NCBI GenBank assembly: GCA_958296195.1
Contig: OY282455.1
Location: 4,247,736-4,311,735 of the forward strand
Source: an uncultured Pseudomonadales bacterium
Lineage (GTDB): Bacteria > Pseudomonadota > Gammaproteobacteria > Pseudomonadales > Azotimanducaceae
Direction of reading: 5' to 3'
Length of the DNA stretch: 64,000 nucleotides
Below are positions 42,060 to 52,242 of this stretch, piece by piece. Both the position numbers and the translations under genes were made by a program. The notes beneath the pieces were generated by a model. The model ran no database searches. It saw only the letters and a program-made list of their open reading frames with translations, and was not told where the DNA came from. Within the stretch, counting starts at the first letter, position 1. Each line of letters opens with the position of its first letter.

Positions 42060-43961
42060 CTAGGGAGGGCCGGTGGTCTCCACTGCGTCAAACGCCGCCA
42101 TCTCCCAGCCGTGGAAGACCACCGCCAAGCCGATGTGCCGCACTTTGGGCAGGCGCTTGCGCAAGCCTTCGTCCGCCAAGTAGCGCTCAAGCTGTTGCTT
42201 GGCTGCGTTCAGCCTTTCCCGCACCGTTTCCTCGTCCGCCGCCTCGCTCCGCTTCAGGTACTTCACCTCAATGACGTAGCCATGGGAAATGCTGGGGTAC
42301 TGGGCCAGGAACGGCTCCAAGTGCAGGTCCGCGTAGCCCTTGTTCAGTTCGCGCTCCGCATGGATCAGAAACTGCCCCACCACACTGAAGTGCGCCGCCA
42401 GGAAGGCGTGGACCACCTTCTCCCCGTCGATGTAGTCGCGGATGCCGGTCTGCTCGGCGATGGCGTCGCGAATGAACTCCAGGGCGGGCCGCCAGTCGCC
42501 CCGATAGGCCATGTCCCGCACCAGGCGGGAGAAGTGGTAATGGCTGACGGAGAAGATCCCCACATCGTGGTAGGCGTCCCGCAGGTAGCCGTACATGAGG
42601 CGCCGCACGGTCTGGTTGGGAATGCCGAGGCGGACGGCGCCGTTGGCGACGCCGCGGATGCTCAGCAGGCCGAAGTAGTGCAGCAGGGAGAGGAAGTTCT
42701 CCGGCTGGTCCAGGCGCTCCAAGGGGAAGCCGAGGCTCAGCTCGGCCTCCGCCGACCCTTCGCCGATGATGCGGCGCAGCAGGTCGAAGTTGCCGTTCAG
42801 TTCCCTGCCTTCGGAAGGAGGCCGGCGGCGCTCCTCGGTTTGCGTTGCCGCCGGCGCTTCGCCTGTGAAGGTTTGGCCGGCGCGTTCCTTGGCTGAAATC
42901 TCGCGGTTGACGGTCAGCAGATGGCGCAGCTTGCCGTAGTCGATGCGCACGTTGACGTCGATGGGGTCGTCCGGCATCGGCTCGTTGGGGACGGAGTGCT
43001 TCAGGTAGTAGAGCACCATATCGGTGTTGTAGAGGTCGGTCTTGGCGGCCTTGGCGAATCGGTAGCCGTTGTACCACTCGCGCATCAGGCCCAGCGCCTC
43101 GTCCAGGTCTTGGTTGAAAGCGCCCAAATCCCGGTAGGTTTCCAGCAGGCCGCGCACCTCCGGCTCGGTGAAGCCAAGCATCTCGTTGAACTTGGGGCTT
43201 AGGCTGACGTTGGCGCCGATGTTGAAGCCGCTGGTGACGTCGTCCAAGGTGATGGGGGAGACGCCCGTGATGAACAGGCGCTCCAGGCCGCCGTTTTCCC
43301 CGGCGCCGGCCTTCAGGGTGGCGAAGAAGTTGCGGTAGAAGCCGCCGCCGTGGGTGAAGGATTGGTAGGCCTCGGCGCCATGGTAGGCCAATATGGTGTT
43401 CGCGAAGTTGTCGTATTCGTCAATGAGGACGTAGATCAAGATGCCGTGCTCGCCGGCATGGAGGAACAGCGCGTTGAGCATGCCGTGGATGCCGGGCTGC
43501 GAGAGAATGTTCTGTCTTGCATGCTCGGGGAACAGGTCTTGGTTGCGCTCCAAGGTGGCGCGGAGGTGCAGTTGGCAATACTCCGCAAAGCGCTGCTCCA
43601 AGGTCTCCAGTTTGTCGTCAAAGGCGGAGAAGTTGAAGCGCAGCACGACGTAGCGGCCCCGCTCCTCCGTGGGGCGCCGGCCTATGTCGGTGCCGTCGAA
43701 CAGATCCTCAAACCGGTCGGCCCAATGGCGCCCGTAGTAGCACTCCAGCAGGGACAGCCAGCAGGACTTGCCGAAGCGCCGGGGGCGGATGAAGAAGACG
43801 TAGCGCTCGTTCTCCAGTTCGCGCAGGAAGCGGGTCTTGTCAACGTAGAGCCACTGGTTTAGGCGAATCCGGGCGAAGGACGCCTCGCCGTAGGGTATGC
43901 GGGGGTAGTTGCTCGTCACCTCATGGCCCCTTATTGCCAACTCAAGCTCGGCCTTGCGCAT
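42060..43961 (-). CDS. AAA-ATPase-like / PD-(D/E)XK nuclease fusion (DUF1703 type)
   Basis: About 633 residues. The ATPase half has FFIRPRRFGKSCWLSLLECY (Walker A) and ILIYVLIDEYDNFAN (Walker B). The C-terminal part has the nuclease-like element HGYVIEVKYLKRSE (E-x-K). Proteins of this architecture are common in bacteria, often in clusters with mobile genes, with no settled function; defence is a frequent guess. ATG 43961 is supported by GAGG upstream; GTG 43919 (VTSNYPRIPYGEASF) is an alternative with a similar site and starts closer to the conserved part. Confidence 0.8.
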   Translation of the reverse strand: MRKAELELAIRGHEVTSNYPRIPYGEASFARIRLNQWLYVDKTRFLRELENERYVFFIRPRRFGKSCWLSLLECYYGRHWADRFEDLFDGTDIGRRPTEERGRYVVLRFNFSAFDDKLETLEQRFAEYCQLHLRATLERNQDLFPEHARQNILSQPGIHGMLNALFLHAGEHGILIYVLIDEYDNFANTILAYHGAEAYQSFTHGGGFYRNFFATLKAGAGENGGLERLFITGVSPITLDDVTSGFNIGANVSLSPKFNEMLGFTEPEVRGLLETYRDLGAFNQDLDEALGLMREWYNGYRFAKAAKTDLYNTDMVLYYLKHSVPNEPMPDDPIDVNVRIDYGKLRHLLTVNREISAKERAGQTFTGEAPAATQTEERRRPPSEGRELNGNFDLLRRIIGEGSAEAELSLGFPLERLDQPENFLSLLHYFGLLSIRGVANGAVRLGIPNQTVRRLMYGYLRDAYHDVGIFSVSHYHFSRLVRDMAYRGDWRPALEFIRDAIAEQTGIRDYIDGEKVVHAFLAAHFSVVGQFLIHAERELNKGYADLHLEPFLAQYPSISHGYVIEVKYLKRSEAADEETVRERLNAAKQQLERYLADEGLRKRLPKVRHIGLAVVFHGWEMAAFDAVETTGPP

Positions 43962-44079
43962 CGACCTCAGCTTGCCGGCGCCTATTCGCGGAGCAGTCTG
44001 GCCCCGCACCAACTGAGCCGTTAGTGGCAGTTTACGCCCGCCGCCCCCGTTTTGGCGAGTGCCGCAGCGCCGGCGGCGG

Positions 44080-44320
44080 TTGTTGCGCGGATGGTGGAGG
44101 GGCGTCCTTCGCCCTGTCCGCCGGGCTGCTGACCGACGCCTTGAGCCTCGGTGCCGCGCCGGCCATCTTCAACACGGATCAGGACCAGTGCCGTCTTCAC
44201 CGAGGCGGTCATGGGTTGCGGTGCCCGGGTGTAGATGGACGGCAGGGGTCGGTGGATGGACAATGTCTTTATGGAGCGGCTCTGGCGCAGCCTCAACGGC
44301 GCCGCCAAACGTCCGCGCCG
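44080..44320 (+). pseudogene. IS3-family transposase (orfB) remnant
   Basis: Frame-shifted pieces of an IS3-type integrase core: PAIFNTDQ, then, in another frame, MDGRGRWMDNVFMERLWRSL, matching the same motifs in the copy at 53003-53940. The start and end of the element are missing and the frames change. The last piece runs in frame into the following arfB gene. Confidence 0.75.
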
Positions 44321-44393
44321 CGGCCGCAATAGGGGGGCGAGGGCCAACTTGGATTCGGCTCGCGGCCCCAGCAACCCTTGCGTGGATGCCCGT

Positions 44394-44828
44394 ATGCCTA
44401 AGATCGACATCGGTGGCCTAGGAATCCCAAAGTCTGCGTTGCGGTGGAAATTCACGCACGCTTCGGGGCCTGGCGGCCAGAACGTCAATAAGGTCTCCAC
44501 GGCCGCGGAATGTCGCCTGCGCCTTGATGTCGCCGGCTTGCCGGACGATGTTCGGCGCCGGCTGGAGAAACTGGCCGGCAGCCGGCTGAATGCGGCCGGC
44601 GAAGTTGTGGTCTTCGCCGACACCCAGCGCAGCCAAACGCTTAACCGGAAGGCGGCCCTAGCCCGCTTGGCAGCCCTGATCGAACGCGCTTGCCAAGCCC
44701 CTAAGCCGCGGCTGCCCACCGCGCCGTCCGCAAGCGCCGCTGCCCGACGGCGCGAAGACAAGCGACGGCGCAGCGCCGCCAAGGAGTGGCGGCAGGCCCC
44801 GCTCATTCCTGACGAAGACCGCGGGTAG
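44394..44828 (+). CDS. arfB: Alternative ribosome-rescue factor (class I release-factor-like)
   Basis: 144-residue YaeJ/ArfB homologue that rescues stalled ribosomes by hydrolysing peptidyl-tRNA. The GGQ motif is in FTHASGPGGQNVNKVSTAAE. A Lys/Arg-rich C-terminal tail (RRREDKRRRSAAKEWRQAPL) is expected to enter the mRNA channel. ATG 44394 (MPKIDIGG) is chosen because upstream codons belong to an IS3 remnant that reads in the same frame. No strong ribosome binding site is seen, and the element may have replaced the original promoter. Confidence 0.88.
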   Translation: MPKIDIGGLGIPKSALRWKFTHASGPGGQNVNKVSTAAECRLRLDVAGLPDDVRRRLEKLAGSRLNAAGEVVVFADTQRSQTLNRKAALARLAALIERACQAPKPRLPTAPSASAAARRREDKRRRSAAKEWRQAPLIPDEDRG

Positions 44829-44996
44829 GCAATAGGGCATGGAGTCACTGCATGGCCCCTCCACGGGGTTTGGCCACCCGGCATCAAGGCCGAACACCGC
44901 CGCGCCGTTCCGACGATTCGCCAAACTGTCTCCACTGCGTATAAAATGCTTTTATTTCAGCATCTTAAAGCGCAGTGATCGACGTTTTGGCGGACC

Positions 44997-46757
44997 ATGC
45001 CGGATAAACCAGCAAGTCATGCGGGTGCCTACGCCAGCGATGGGGGTAGCTATGCGCCCTTGATCGGGTTCCTGCGGCGCTATGGACGCGGGGACTTCCA
45101 GCGGGATCTGATTGCCGGGCTGATCGTCGCCGCCATTTCCGTGCCCCAGGCGGTGGCCTACGCTTTTTTGGCTGGGCTGCCGCCCCAGGCGGGGCTGTAC
45201 GCTTGCTTGGCGCCGATGGTTTTGTACGCCATTTTGGGTTCATCGCGCCATCTGGTGGTCGGCCCGGTGGCGGTGGCGGCGTTGATGGTGGCGGCGGCCA
45301 TCGGGATACATGCGCCGAACTATCAGGACAACCATCTGGGCGTGGCCACGGTCATCTGTTTTGAGGCGGGGCTCTTTCTGCTGCTGTTGCGGGTCACGCA
45401 GATGGGCGGCCTGGTCCACTTGCTCAGCCACCCCGTGGTCACCGGCTTCATCAACGCCGCCGCCATACTCATCATCGTCAGCCAACTCAGCGCGCTCACC
45501 GGCATACCCAAGGAGGCCGGCGGCGTTCCGGTCGCTGCGGTCTGGTCCATCTTGACCCAAGCGTCCGCGGTGAACGTCGCCACCTTGGTGCTTGGCGTTG
45601 CCAGCTTGGCGTTGCTGTGGTTGGCCCGCCGCTACGGGGACCGCTTGGCGGGTCGGTTCTGGGCGCCCCTAGCCAACTCCCAGACCGTGGCCAGAGCCGC
45701 CCCCTTGGTGGTGTTGCTGCTGGCCAGCCTCGTTGCGGCCCTGTTTGCCTTGGATGCCGAGTTCGGCGTTGCGATGGCCGGCCATGTTCCCGGAGGGCTG
45801 CCGGAACTCAGGTTGCCGCCGCTTGAGCCGCTGATGTGGATTGAGGTCATGCCCTCGTCGGCCATGATCGCCGCGGTCGCCTTCGTCGAGAGCTACACCA
45901 TCGGCACTTCGCTGGCGGCACGGGAGCACACCCGGCTGGACAACAGCCAGGAGCTTCTGGCCTTGGGCGCCGCCAACCTCGCCGCCGGCTTCACCGGCGC
46001 CACTCCGGTGGCCGGCAGTTTTTCGCGCAGCAGCGTGAACTACCAATCCGGTGCCCGCACACCGGTCAGTTCGCTGGTGTGCGCGACGGTCATTCTGCTG
46101 GTTCTGCTGTTCCTAACGCCCCTGTTCGCCGCTCTGCCCCAGGCCGTTTTGGCCGCCGTGGTGATTCTGTTCGTGGTCGGCTTGATCGACCTGAAGTCCA
46201 TTGTGCGGCACTGGAAGTTCTACCGGGAGGACGGCGTCACCGAACTGATCACCCTGGCCACGGTGCTAGCCTTCGGCGTGGAGACCGGCCTGATCGCCGG
46301 TGTGCTGCTGTCCATCGCCTTCTTCGTGCGCCGCTCCAGCCGCCCGCACATCGCCTTGGTGGGGCGCGTTGGCGAGTCGCAGAGCTTTCGCGCCGTGCGC
46401 CGCCACGACGTGGAGACCCATGACCACATCGCCGTGCTGCGCATTGACGAGAACATCTACTTCGCCAATGCCTACAACATTGAAACCAAGCTGCACCAAG
46501 TCATCCGCCGCCGCCCGGCCACGGATCACGTGGTGCTGGTGTGCAGCGCCGTCAACATCATTGACGTGAGCGGCATCGAAATGCTGGTTCGCTTGAATGA
46601 CAACCTAAACGAACGAGGCATCAAGCTGCACCTGTCCGTGGTGAAGGGACGGGTGCTGGCGCGGCTGAAGGATTCGCCGCTGCTGGAGAAGTTGACCGGC
46701 CATGTTTACTTCACTACGAACGAGGCCATGAACAAACTTGCGGAGTCAGGCAGTTAG
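44997..46757 (+). CDS. SulP-family anion transporter (sulfate permease type)
   Basis: 586-residue inner-membrane transporter. About 11-12 helices are visible from DLIAGLIVAAISVPQAVAYA and GLPPQAGLYACLAPMVLYAI onward. A C-terminal cytoplasmic STAS domain has VCSAVNIIDVSGIEMLVRLN. Other SulP members carry sulfate, bicarbonate or dicarboxylate; sulfate is a reasonable guess in a genome with several sulfotransferases, but is not shown. A stretch of TATAAAAT about 60 bp upstream may be part of its promoter. Confidence 0.88.
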   Translation: MPDKPASHAGAYASDGGSYAPLIGFLRRYGRGDFQRDLIAGLIVAAISVPQAVAYAFLAGLPPQAGLYACLAPMVLYAILGSSRHLVVGPVAVAALMVAAAIGIHAPNYQDNHLGVATVICFEAGLFLLLLRVTQMGGLVHLLSHPVVTGFINAAAILIIVSQLSALTGIPKEAGGVPVAAVWSILTQASAVNVATLVLGVASLALLWLARRYGDRLAGRFWAPLANSQTVARAAPLVVLLLASLVAALFALDAEFGVAMAGHVPGGLPELRLPPLEPLMWIEVMPSSAMIAAVAFVESYTIGTSLAAREHTRLDNSQELLALGAANLAAGFTGATPVAGSFSRSSVNYQSGARTPVSSLVCATVILLVLLFLTPLFAALPQAVLAAVVILFVVGLIDLKSIVRHWKFYREDGVTELITLATVLAFGVETGLIAGVLLSIAFFVRRSSRPHIALVGRVGESQSFRAVRRHDVETHDHIAVLRIDENIYFANAYNIETKLHQVIRRRPATDHVVLVCSAVNIIDVSGIEMLVRLNDNLNERGIKLHLSVVKGRVLARLKDSPLLEKLTGHVYFTTNEAMNKLAESGS

Positions 46758-46974
46758 CCCCGCGCCGCCGCCGTCTCCTAGGGCCACCCGCCACGGCGTT
46801 GACAGCTTGTGCGGCGTTCCCCTAAGGTCGCTGGGGTTTGCAGCCGTCCAAGCCGCCGTCTGTTGATTTGCTTGCTGATTATTGAGGTTCGGGCCTGTGC
46901 GTGTCCCCAACATCTTCCTCCAGGCGCTGGCTTGGCGCATCGCCGCCATCTTCCCGCCCGGAGCCAGTCGGCAC

Positions 46975-47508
46975 CTATTTGGCCGGGAAGCGGGTGCGGC
47001 GGCGCAGAATGAAGGCCAAGCGTTCCGCCATGGAGACGAGGGTGGAGGCCACCAACAGCCAACCGGCGCCCCAAGCCAAGCCGGCCGGCGGACCTAGCTG
47101 CAGCGCATGGGGGAGGACGATCAAAGCGCCCAGCGCGTAGTAACCGATGCCATTGGCCTTGCCGAGGCCGTTGGTGCGCAGCTTCTCCCCGGCCAAGGCC
47201 TGCGAATCCAGCACATATTGAATGAAGGCCAAGGGAATCAGCGCTGGCAGCACCCAAGGCGCCCATCCCGCTTGGGCCAGCCCCGCCAACAGGCAGGTGA
47301 CGAACAGGCAGTCCACGCCGTGGTCGAACAGGCCACCTTGGTTGGACGCCTGCCCCAGCCGCCGGGCCAGAAAGCCGTCCAGCACATCGGTGGCGATGGC
47401 GCCGAGCAGCAACAGCGCCGCCACTGGCCAGTTGCCGACGGCGGCGAACCAGCCCACCGCCGGCGCCGCCGCCAAGCGCAGAGCCGTAACGAGGTTGGCC
47501 CAGTTCAT
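46975..47508 (-). CDS. CDP-alcohol phosphatidyltransferase family protein
   Basis: 177-residue membrane enzyme with the full signature D-x2-D-G-x2-A-R-x8-G-x3-D-x3-D, visible as DVLDGFLARRLGQ and GGLFDHGVD. About five helices follow. It would transfer a phosphatidyl group from CDP-diacylglycerol to an alcohol such as glycerol phosphate or inositol phosphate. ATG 47508 is chosen to start at MNWANLVTALRLAAAPAVG, which aligns with the family N-terminus. Confidence 0.85.
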   Translation of the reverse strand: MNWANLVTALRLAAAPAVGWFAAVGNWPVAALLLLGAIATDVLDGFLARRLGQASNQGGLFDHGVDCLFVTCLLAGLAQAGWAPWVLPALIPLAFIQYVLDSQALAGEKLRTNGLGKANGIGYYALGALIVLPHALQLGPPAGLAWGAGWLLVASTLVSMAERLAFILRRRTRFPAK

Positions 47509-47600
47509 GGGCGGATGGTAGCAGCTAGCGTTGCCGCAGTGGGATTGGGCCTTGGCTCCTTGGACAAGACCCCAGCCCGCATGGTGCATTGAACGCCGCC

Positions 47601-48632
47601 ATGACCGTTCGGCTGCGCGTGGATTTGCAGGCTTTGGCGGCGAACTACCGCAAGTTCCGCGCCGCGGCGGCGGGAGAGGTCGGCGCCGTAGTCAAGGCGG
47701 ACGCCTACGGCATGGGCGCCTTGGCGGTTGCCCGGGCGCTCTTTGCAGCCGGTTGCCGCCACTTTTTTGTGGCGCGCGCGGGGGAGGGCGTCGAACTGCG
47801 CCGCGGCCTGGCGACGCCGCGCATCTATGTATTCGAGGGCGCGTTGCCGGAAACCGTTGCTGCACTGGCGGAGCACGGGCTGACTCCGGTGTTGAACAGC
47901 CTAGGACAGCTCAGCTTCTGGAGACCCCATTGCCGAGGTTCCGTCGCCGTGCATGTGGACACCGGCATGAATCGCTTAGGTTTCCCGGCGGACGTGGGCG
48001 CGGACGCCTTCAAGGGCCATGACCTCAGCCTCCTCGTCACCCACTTGGCTTGCGCCGACGAGCCGGAGCATCCTCTCAACGCCTTGCAGCTGCAACGCAT
48101 CAAGGCGTTGCGGATGCGCTTTCCCGGCGTTCCCTTGAGCATTGGCAACTCGGCTGGCGTTCTGAACGGCGGCGATTTCCAAGGGGATTTGGCGCGTCCA
48201 GGCATCGGCCTTTACGGGGGCAATCCGTGGACAGGCCGCCCCAACCCCATGCGGACGGTGGCTGCGTTGGAAGCTCAAGTGGTGCAGATGCGCAGCCTAG
48301 CGGCGAACGAAACGGTGGGCTATGGCGCATCCTACCGAGCCGCTGCGCCGCTGCCGGCCGCGGTGGTCGGCATTGGCTATGCGGACGGCCTGCCCCGCGC
48401 CCTCTCCAACTGCGGCGAATTCCACGCCGCCGAGCGACGCTGCCCCATCATCGGGCGAGTGTCCATGGATCTCACCACCATAGGGGTCGCCGGCGCGAAC
48501 CTAAACCCGGGGAATTGGGTGGAGGTGTTCGGCCCCAACATTTCGGTCGATGAGGTGGCGGAGAAGGCCGGCACCGCCGCCTATGAGATTTTCACCGGCG
48601 TTTCTCCTCGAGTGCGCCGCGTTTACCACTAG
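47601..48632 (+). CDS. alr: Alanine racemase
   Basis: 343-residue PLP enzyme interconverting L- and D-alanine. The PLP Lys is in GAVVKADAYGMGA. The opposite catalytic Tyr is in VGYGASYRAAA. LSIGNSAGVL, ARPGIGLYG and GRVSMDLTTI are family landmarks. Starts at ATG 47601. Next to an Lrp-type regulator and alanine dehydrogenase, so it may feed D-alanine into catabolism as well as cell-wall synthesis. Confidence 0.93.
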   Translation: MTVRLRVDLQALAANYRKFRAAAAGEVGAVVKADAYGMGALAVARALFAAGCRHFFVARAGEGVELRRGLATPRIYVFEGALPETVAALAEHGLTPVLNSLGQLSFWRPHCRGSVAVHVDTGMNRLGFPADVGADAFKGHDLSLLVTHLACADEPEHPLNALQLQRIKALRMRFPGVPLSIGNSAGVLNGGDFQGDLARPGIGLYGGNPWTGRPNPMRTVAALEAQVVQMRSLAANETVGYGASYRAAAPLPAAVVGIGYADGLPRALSNCGEFHAAERRCPIIGRVSMDLTTIGVAGANLNPGNWVEVFGPNISVDEVAEKAGTAAYEIFTGVSPRVRRVYH

Positions 48633-48699
48633 ACGCCGCCAACGGCCAAGCATCGCCATCTCAATTTTCGCCGCCGCAACGGTGCCGGCCGATTCCCAA

Positions 48700-49176
48700 T
48701 CAGCCCCGCACGGGCAGTTCGGTGCGCTTGAGCACCGTGCGCAGGGCGAAACTGGAATGCACCCGGTCCACCCCCGGCAGGCGCGTGAGAAAACGGCTGT
48801 GGATGCGTTCGTAGTCGCGGGCGTCGCGGACGATCACGCGCAGCAGATAATCCGCCTCCCCGGACATCATGTGGCATTCCATCACTTCAGGCAGCTCCTT
48901 CACCTCCCGCTCGAAGGCCGCTAAATCCGTTTGCTGTTGGCTTTCAAGGGTGATGGTCACGAACACGTTGTCTGGATAGCCGGCCTTGGATTGATCCACC
49001 AAGGCGACGTAGCCGCGCAGCATGCCGCTCTCCTCCAGCCGTCGCACCCGCCGCAGGCAGGCGGATTCGGAAAGGTTGACCCGCTCCGCTAAGGCGCTGT
49101 TGGCGAGCCGGCCGTTGTGCTGGAGCTCGTGCAGAATGCGGCGGTCAGTTCGGTCCAAACTGCCATTATCTTGCAT
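48700..49176 (-). CDS. Lrp/AsnC-family regulator (probable alanine-responsive)
   Basis: 158-residue regulator with an N-terminal helix-turn-helix (LDRTDRRILHELQHNGRLAN then LAERVNLSESACLRRVRRLE) and a C-terminal RAM effector-binding domain (DLAAFEREVKELPEVMECHM). It is divergent from alanine dehydrogenase with a 135-bp AT-rich spacer. That arrangement is typical of AldR/PutR-like regulators that activate ald when alanine is abundant. Ligand is inferred. Confidence 0.85.
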   Translation of the reverse strand: MQDNGSLDRTDRRILHELQHNGRLANSALAERVNLSESACLRRVRRLEESGMLRGYVALVDQSKAGYPDNVFVTITLESQQQTDLAAFEREVKELPEVMECHMMSGEADYLLRVIVRDARDYERIHSRFLTRLPGVDRVHSSFALRTVLKRTELPVRG

Positions 49177-49311
49177 AACAACCTCGAATAAGCAGATATT
49201 GTTGCACTTAATACGCAAAAACACGCAAGAAAGAAAGACTATTCGACACCGCTTGGCCTACATTGAGTCTAAATCGACTGTGCGGCTCGTAGGCCGCGAT
49301 GGAGGCCGGTC

Positions 49312-50418
49312 ATGCGCATCGGGGTGCCGAAGGAAGTAAAGGTTCATGAATATCGGGTGGGCCTGTCACCGGATTCGGTGGCGCAACTCACCGCTTTGGG
49401 GGCGGAGGTGGTAGTGGAAGCCGGGGCCGGGGCCGGCATCGGCTTCAGCGACCGGGAGTACCGCGCCGCCGGGGCGCAGATGGGCGTGGCGGAGGACGCC
49501 TTCGCCACCGACCTGATCGTCAAGGTCAAGGAGCCGCTGCTGAACGAATGCGCCCGGCTGCGGTCGGGGCAAACCCTGTTCACCTATCTGCACTTGGCGG
49601 CTAACGAACCCCTGACCCAAGCGTTGCTGCACTCCGGCGCCACCGCCATCGCCTACGAGACCGTTCAGGACAGCCGATGTGCCCTGCCATTGCTGCGGCC
49701 CATGAGCGAAGTGGCCGGGCGCATGTCGGTGCAGGTGGGCGCCTACGCGTTGCAGAAGGCCAGCGGCGGGCGCGGCGTCCTGCTTGGCGGCGTCCCCGGA
49801 GTGGCGCCGGCCAAGGTGGTCATCCTCGGCGGCGGCGTCGCCGGTACGCAAGCCGCGTACATGGCCACCGGCCTGCAAGCCGACGTCACCATCTTGGACA
49901 AGTCCGTCAATCGCCTTTGTGTGCTAAGCGAGCAGTTCGCCGGTCGCGCCAGGGTGCTGATGGCCTCCCCGCAGACCGTTCGCCAAGAGGTGCTGTCAGC
50001 GGATCTGGTGATCGGCGCCGTCTTGGTGCCCGGCGGCGCGGCGCCCAAGCTGGTGAGCCGGGATCTAGTGCGGCGGATGCGGGAAGGAGCGGCCATGGTA
50101 GATATCTCCATCGACCAGGGCGGCTGCTTTGAGACCAGCCGCCCAACCACCCATGACGCCCCCACCTACGTCGAGGAGGGGGTGGTGCATTATTGCGTCA
50201 CCAACATGCCGGGCGCTGTGGCCAGGACCGCCGCGCTGGCGCTCAACAACGTTACCCTGCCCTACGTCAAGGCCTTGGCGGTGGGTGGTTGGCGGCGGGC
50301 CTTCAAGGAGGATGCGGGGTTCGCCGCTGGGCTGAATGTCCACAACGGCGAGGTTCGCCATGCCAAGGTGGCGGAATCCCTCGGTTTGCATTTGCATCGG
50401 ATGGGTTGCGCAGCATAG
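49312..50418 (+). CDS. ald: Alanine dehydrogenase
   Basis: 368-residue NAD-dependent enzyme that deaminates L-alanine to pyruvate and ammonium. Substrate-site Lys is in LIVKVKEPL and His in TLFTYLHLAANEPL. The NAD loop is VVILGGGVAGTQAAYMATGL. MRIGVPKEVKVHEYRVGLSP is the typical start. It is divergent from the Lrp-type gene and followed by an aminotransferase in the same direction. Confidence 0.94.
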   Translation: MRIGVPKEVKVHEYRVGLSPDSVAQLTALGAEVVVEAGAGAGIGFSDREYRAAGAQMGVAEDAFATDLIVKVKEPLLNECARLRSGQTLFTYLHLAANEPLTQALLHSGATAIAYETVQDSRCALPLLRPMSEVAGRMSVQVGAYALQKASGGRGVLLGGVPGVAPAKVVILGGGVAGTQAAYMATGLQADVTILDKSVNRLCVLSEQFAGRARVLMASPQTVRQEVLSADLVIGAVLVPGGAAPKLVSRDLVRRMREGAAMVDISIDQGGCFETSRPTTHDAPTYVEEGVVHYCVTNMPGAVARTAALALNNVTLPYVKALAVGGWRRAFKEDAGFAAGLNVHNGEVRHAKVAESLGLHLHRMGCAA

Positions 50419-50555
50419 GCTTGCGCAGCGAAAAGGTACGCTTCCCTGCCCGTTTCCTGCTGCTGGGGATGGGCGGCAAGTGAGTTGAGTTCTTTTGCTC
50501 GGTGGCGGATTCCCGCAGGTCTGCGGCACCGCCCCACGGCGCATTGGAGGAAAAA

Positions 50556-51953
50556 ATGGCCGACCCCCTGCACAACGAATTGCCCCCCGGCTCCTTGGAG
50601 GCCCGAGATCTGGAGCATCTGTTGCACCCCACCACCAACCTGAAGCATTTGCACAGCAAGGGCCCCGTCGTCCATGCGCGGGCCAAGGGGGTGCATCTGT
50701 GGGACAACCACGGCAAGCAGTATCTGGAGGGCATGGCCGGGCTCTGGTGTACGGCGCTCGGCTACGGGGAGGAGGAATTGGCCCGGACGGCGGCGGAGCA
50801 GTTGCGAACGCTCAGCTACTCCCAACTTTTCGCCGGCCGGACCAACGAGCCGAGCATTCTGTTGGCGGAGAAGCTGAAGGCCATGATGCCCTTCGACGCC
50901 GGCCGAGTGTTCTTCGGGCTGTCCGGCAGCGACGCCAACGACACCCAAATCAAACTGATGTGGTACTACCACAACGCCATCGGCAAGCCGGAGAAGAAGA
51001 AGATCATCTCCCGCATCGGCGGCTACCACGGCGTCACCATCGGTTCCGGCTCCCTGACCGGCCTGCCGCCGTTCCACAAGAGCTTCGATCTGCCCATCAA
51101 GCAGGTGCTGCACACGGACCGGCCGCACTACTACCGGGATGGGGAGGCCGGCGAAACCGAAGCCCAGTTCCGCGACCGCATCGTCGCCAACCTGGAGGAC
51201 CTGATCCTGCGCGAGGGGCCGGAAACCGTCGCCGCCTTCATCGCCGAACCGGTGTTGGGGGCCGGCGGCGTCATCGTGCCACCGGCCGGCTACTACGAAA
51301 GGGTGCAGGCGGTTCTAGCCAAATACGACGTTCTGTTCATCGACGACGAGGTGATCTGCGGCTTTGGGCGCACCGGCAACGCCTTCGGTGCCGAGACCTT
51401 GGGCATCAGGCCCACCACCATGAGCGTCGCCAAGGCGCTCAGCTCCGCCTACCAGCCCATTTCCGCAGTCATCATTCCCGAATTCATGTACGAACCGTTC
51501 ATTGAGGCCAGCGCCAAGAACGGCCTCTTCGGGCACGGCTTCACCTACACCGGCCATCCGGTGTGCGCGGCGGTGGCGCTGCGCAACTTGGAGCTGATGG
51601 AGGAGCGGGACATCTTCGCCCACGCCGCCAAGGTGGGCGCTGTCTTTCAGGAGCGGTTGGCGCTTCTGGCCGAACACCCCTTGGTCGGCGACAGCCGCGG
51701 CCGGGGGCTGCTCGGCGGCTTGGAGCTGATGGCGGACAAGGAAACCAAGACGGCTTTTCCGGCGCCGCAACAGGTGGGCGAACACTGCTCCGACCGGTGC
51801 GCCGCCCAAGGCCTGATCCTGCGCAACATGGGGGACATCATGGCCATCTGCCCGCCGCTCATCATCAGCGAAGATCAGGTGGACGAACTGTTCACCAAGC
51901 TGGAGCGGGCCTTGGACGACACCCTAGGCTGGGCGACCAAGGCGGCGGCCTGA
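50556..51953 (+). CDS. Class III aminotransferase (omega-amino acid : pyruvate type)
   Basis: 465-residue PLP enzyme. The Lys Schiff-base site is in [17 protein letters not shown]. The PLP-binding Asp is in [19 protein letters not shown], and [20 protein letters not shown] holds the cofactor-phosphate region. The family includes beta-alanine:pyruvate and putrescine aminotransferases, so the product amino acid is likely alanine, which ald could then deaminate. ATG 50556 follows TTGGAGGAAAAA. Part of an alanine module. Confidence 0.88.
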   Translation: MADPLHNELPPGSLEARDLEHLLHPTTNLKHLHSKGPVVHARAKGVHLWDNHGKQYLEGMAGLWCTALGYGEEELARTAAEQLRTLSYSQLFAGRTNEPSILLAEKLKAMMPFDAGRVFFGLSGSDANDTQIKLMWYYHNAIGKPEKKKIISRIGGYHGVTIGSGSLTGLPPFHKSFDLPIKQVLHTDRPHYYRDGEAGETEAQFRDRIVANLEDLILREGPETVAAFIAEPVLGAGGVIVPPAGYYERVQAVLAKYDVLFIDDEVICGFGRTGNAFGAETLGIRPTTMSVAKALSSAYQPISAVIIPEFMYEPFIEASAKNGLFGHGFTYTGHPVCAAVALRNLELMEERDIFAHAAKVGAVFQERLALLAEHPLVGDSRGRGLLGGLELMADKETKTAFPAPQQVGEHCSDRCAAQGLILRNMGDIMAICPPLIISEDQVDELFTKLERALDDTLGWATKAAA

Positions 51954-52242
51954 CTGTCCCGGCACGGCTTGCCGGCGGACGAAAAAATTTGCAGGAATCC
52001 TTGACATCCCGAAATTGCCCCCTATGGTTTGCAACTTTTCGGCATGGGCTTGAGGGGAGCTTTCCGGTGGATCAACGCGCTCGAAGCGGACTTCGGCTGC
52101 GCCTTGCGGCCTTGACGGCCGGCTGCGGCCGGTCCGCGGCTGACCCGCGCAAGCCCCCGCCTCCCCGCGAAGCGGCCCATGCGCACCCATTGAATGCTCC
52201 AGACGCCAAGGGCGCTGGAACGCCGGTTGAATGGATTGAGAG

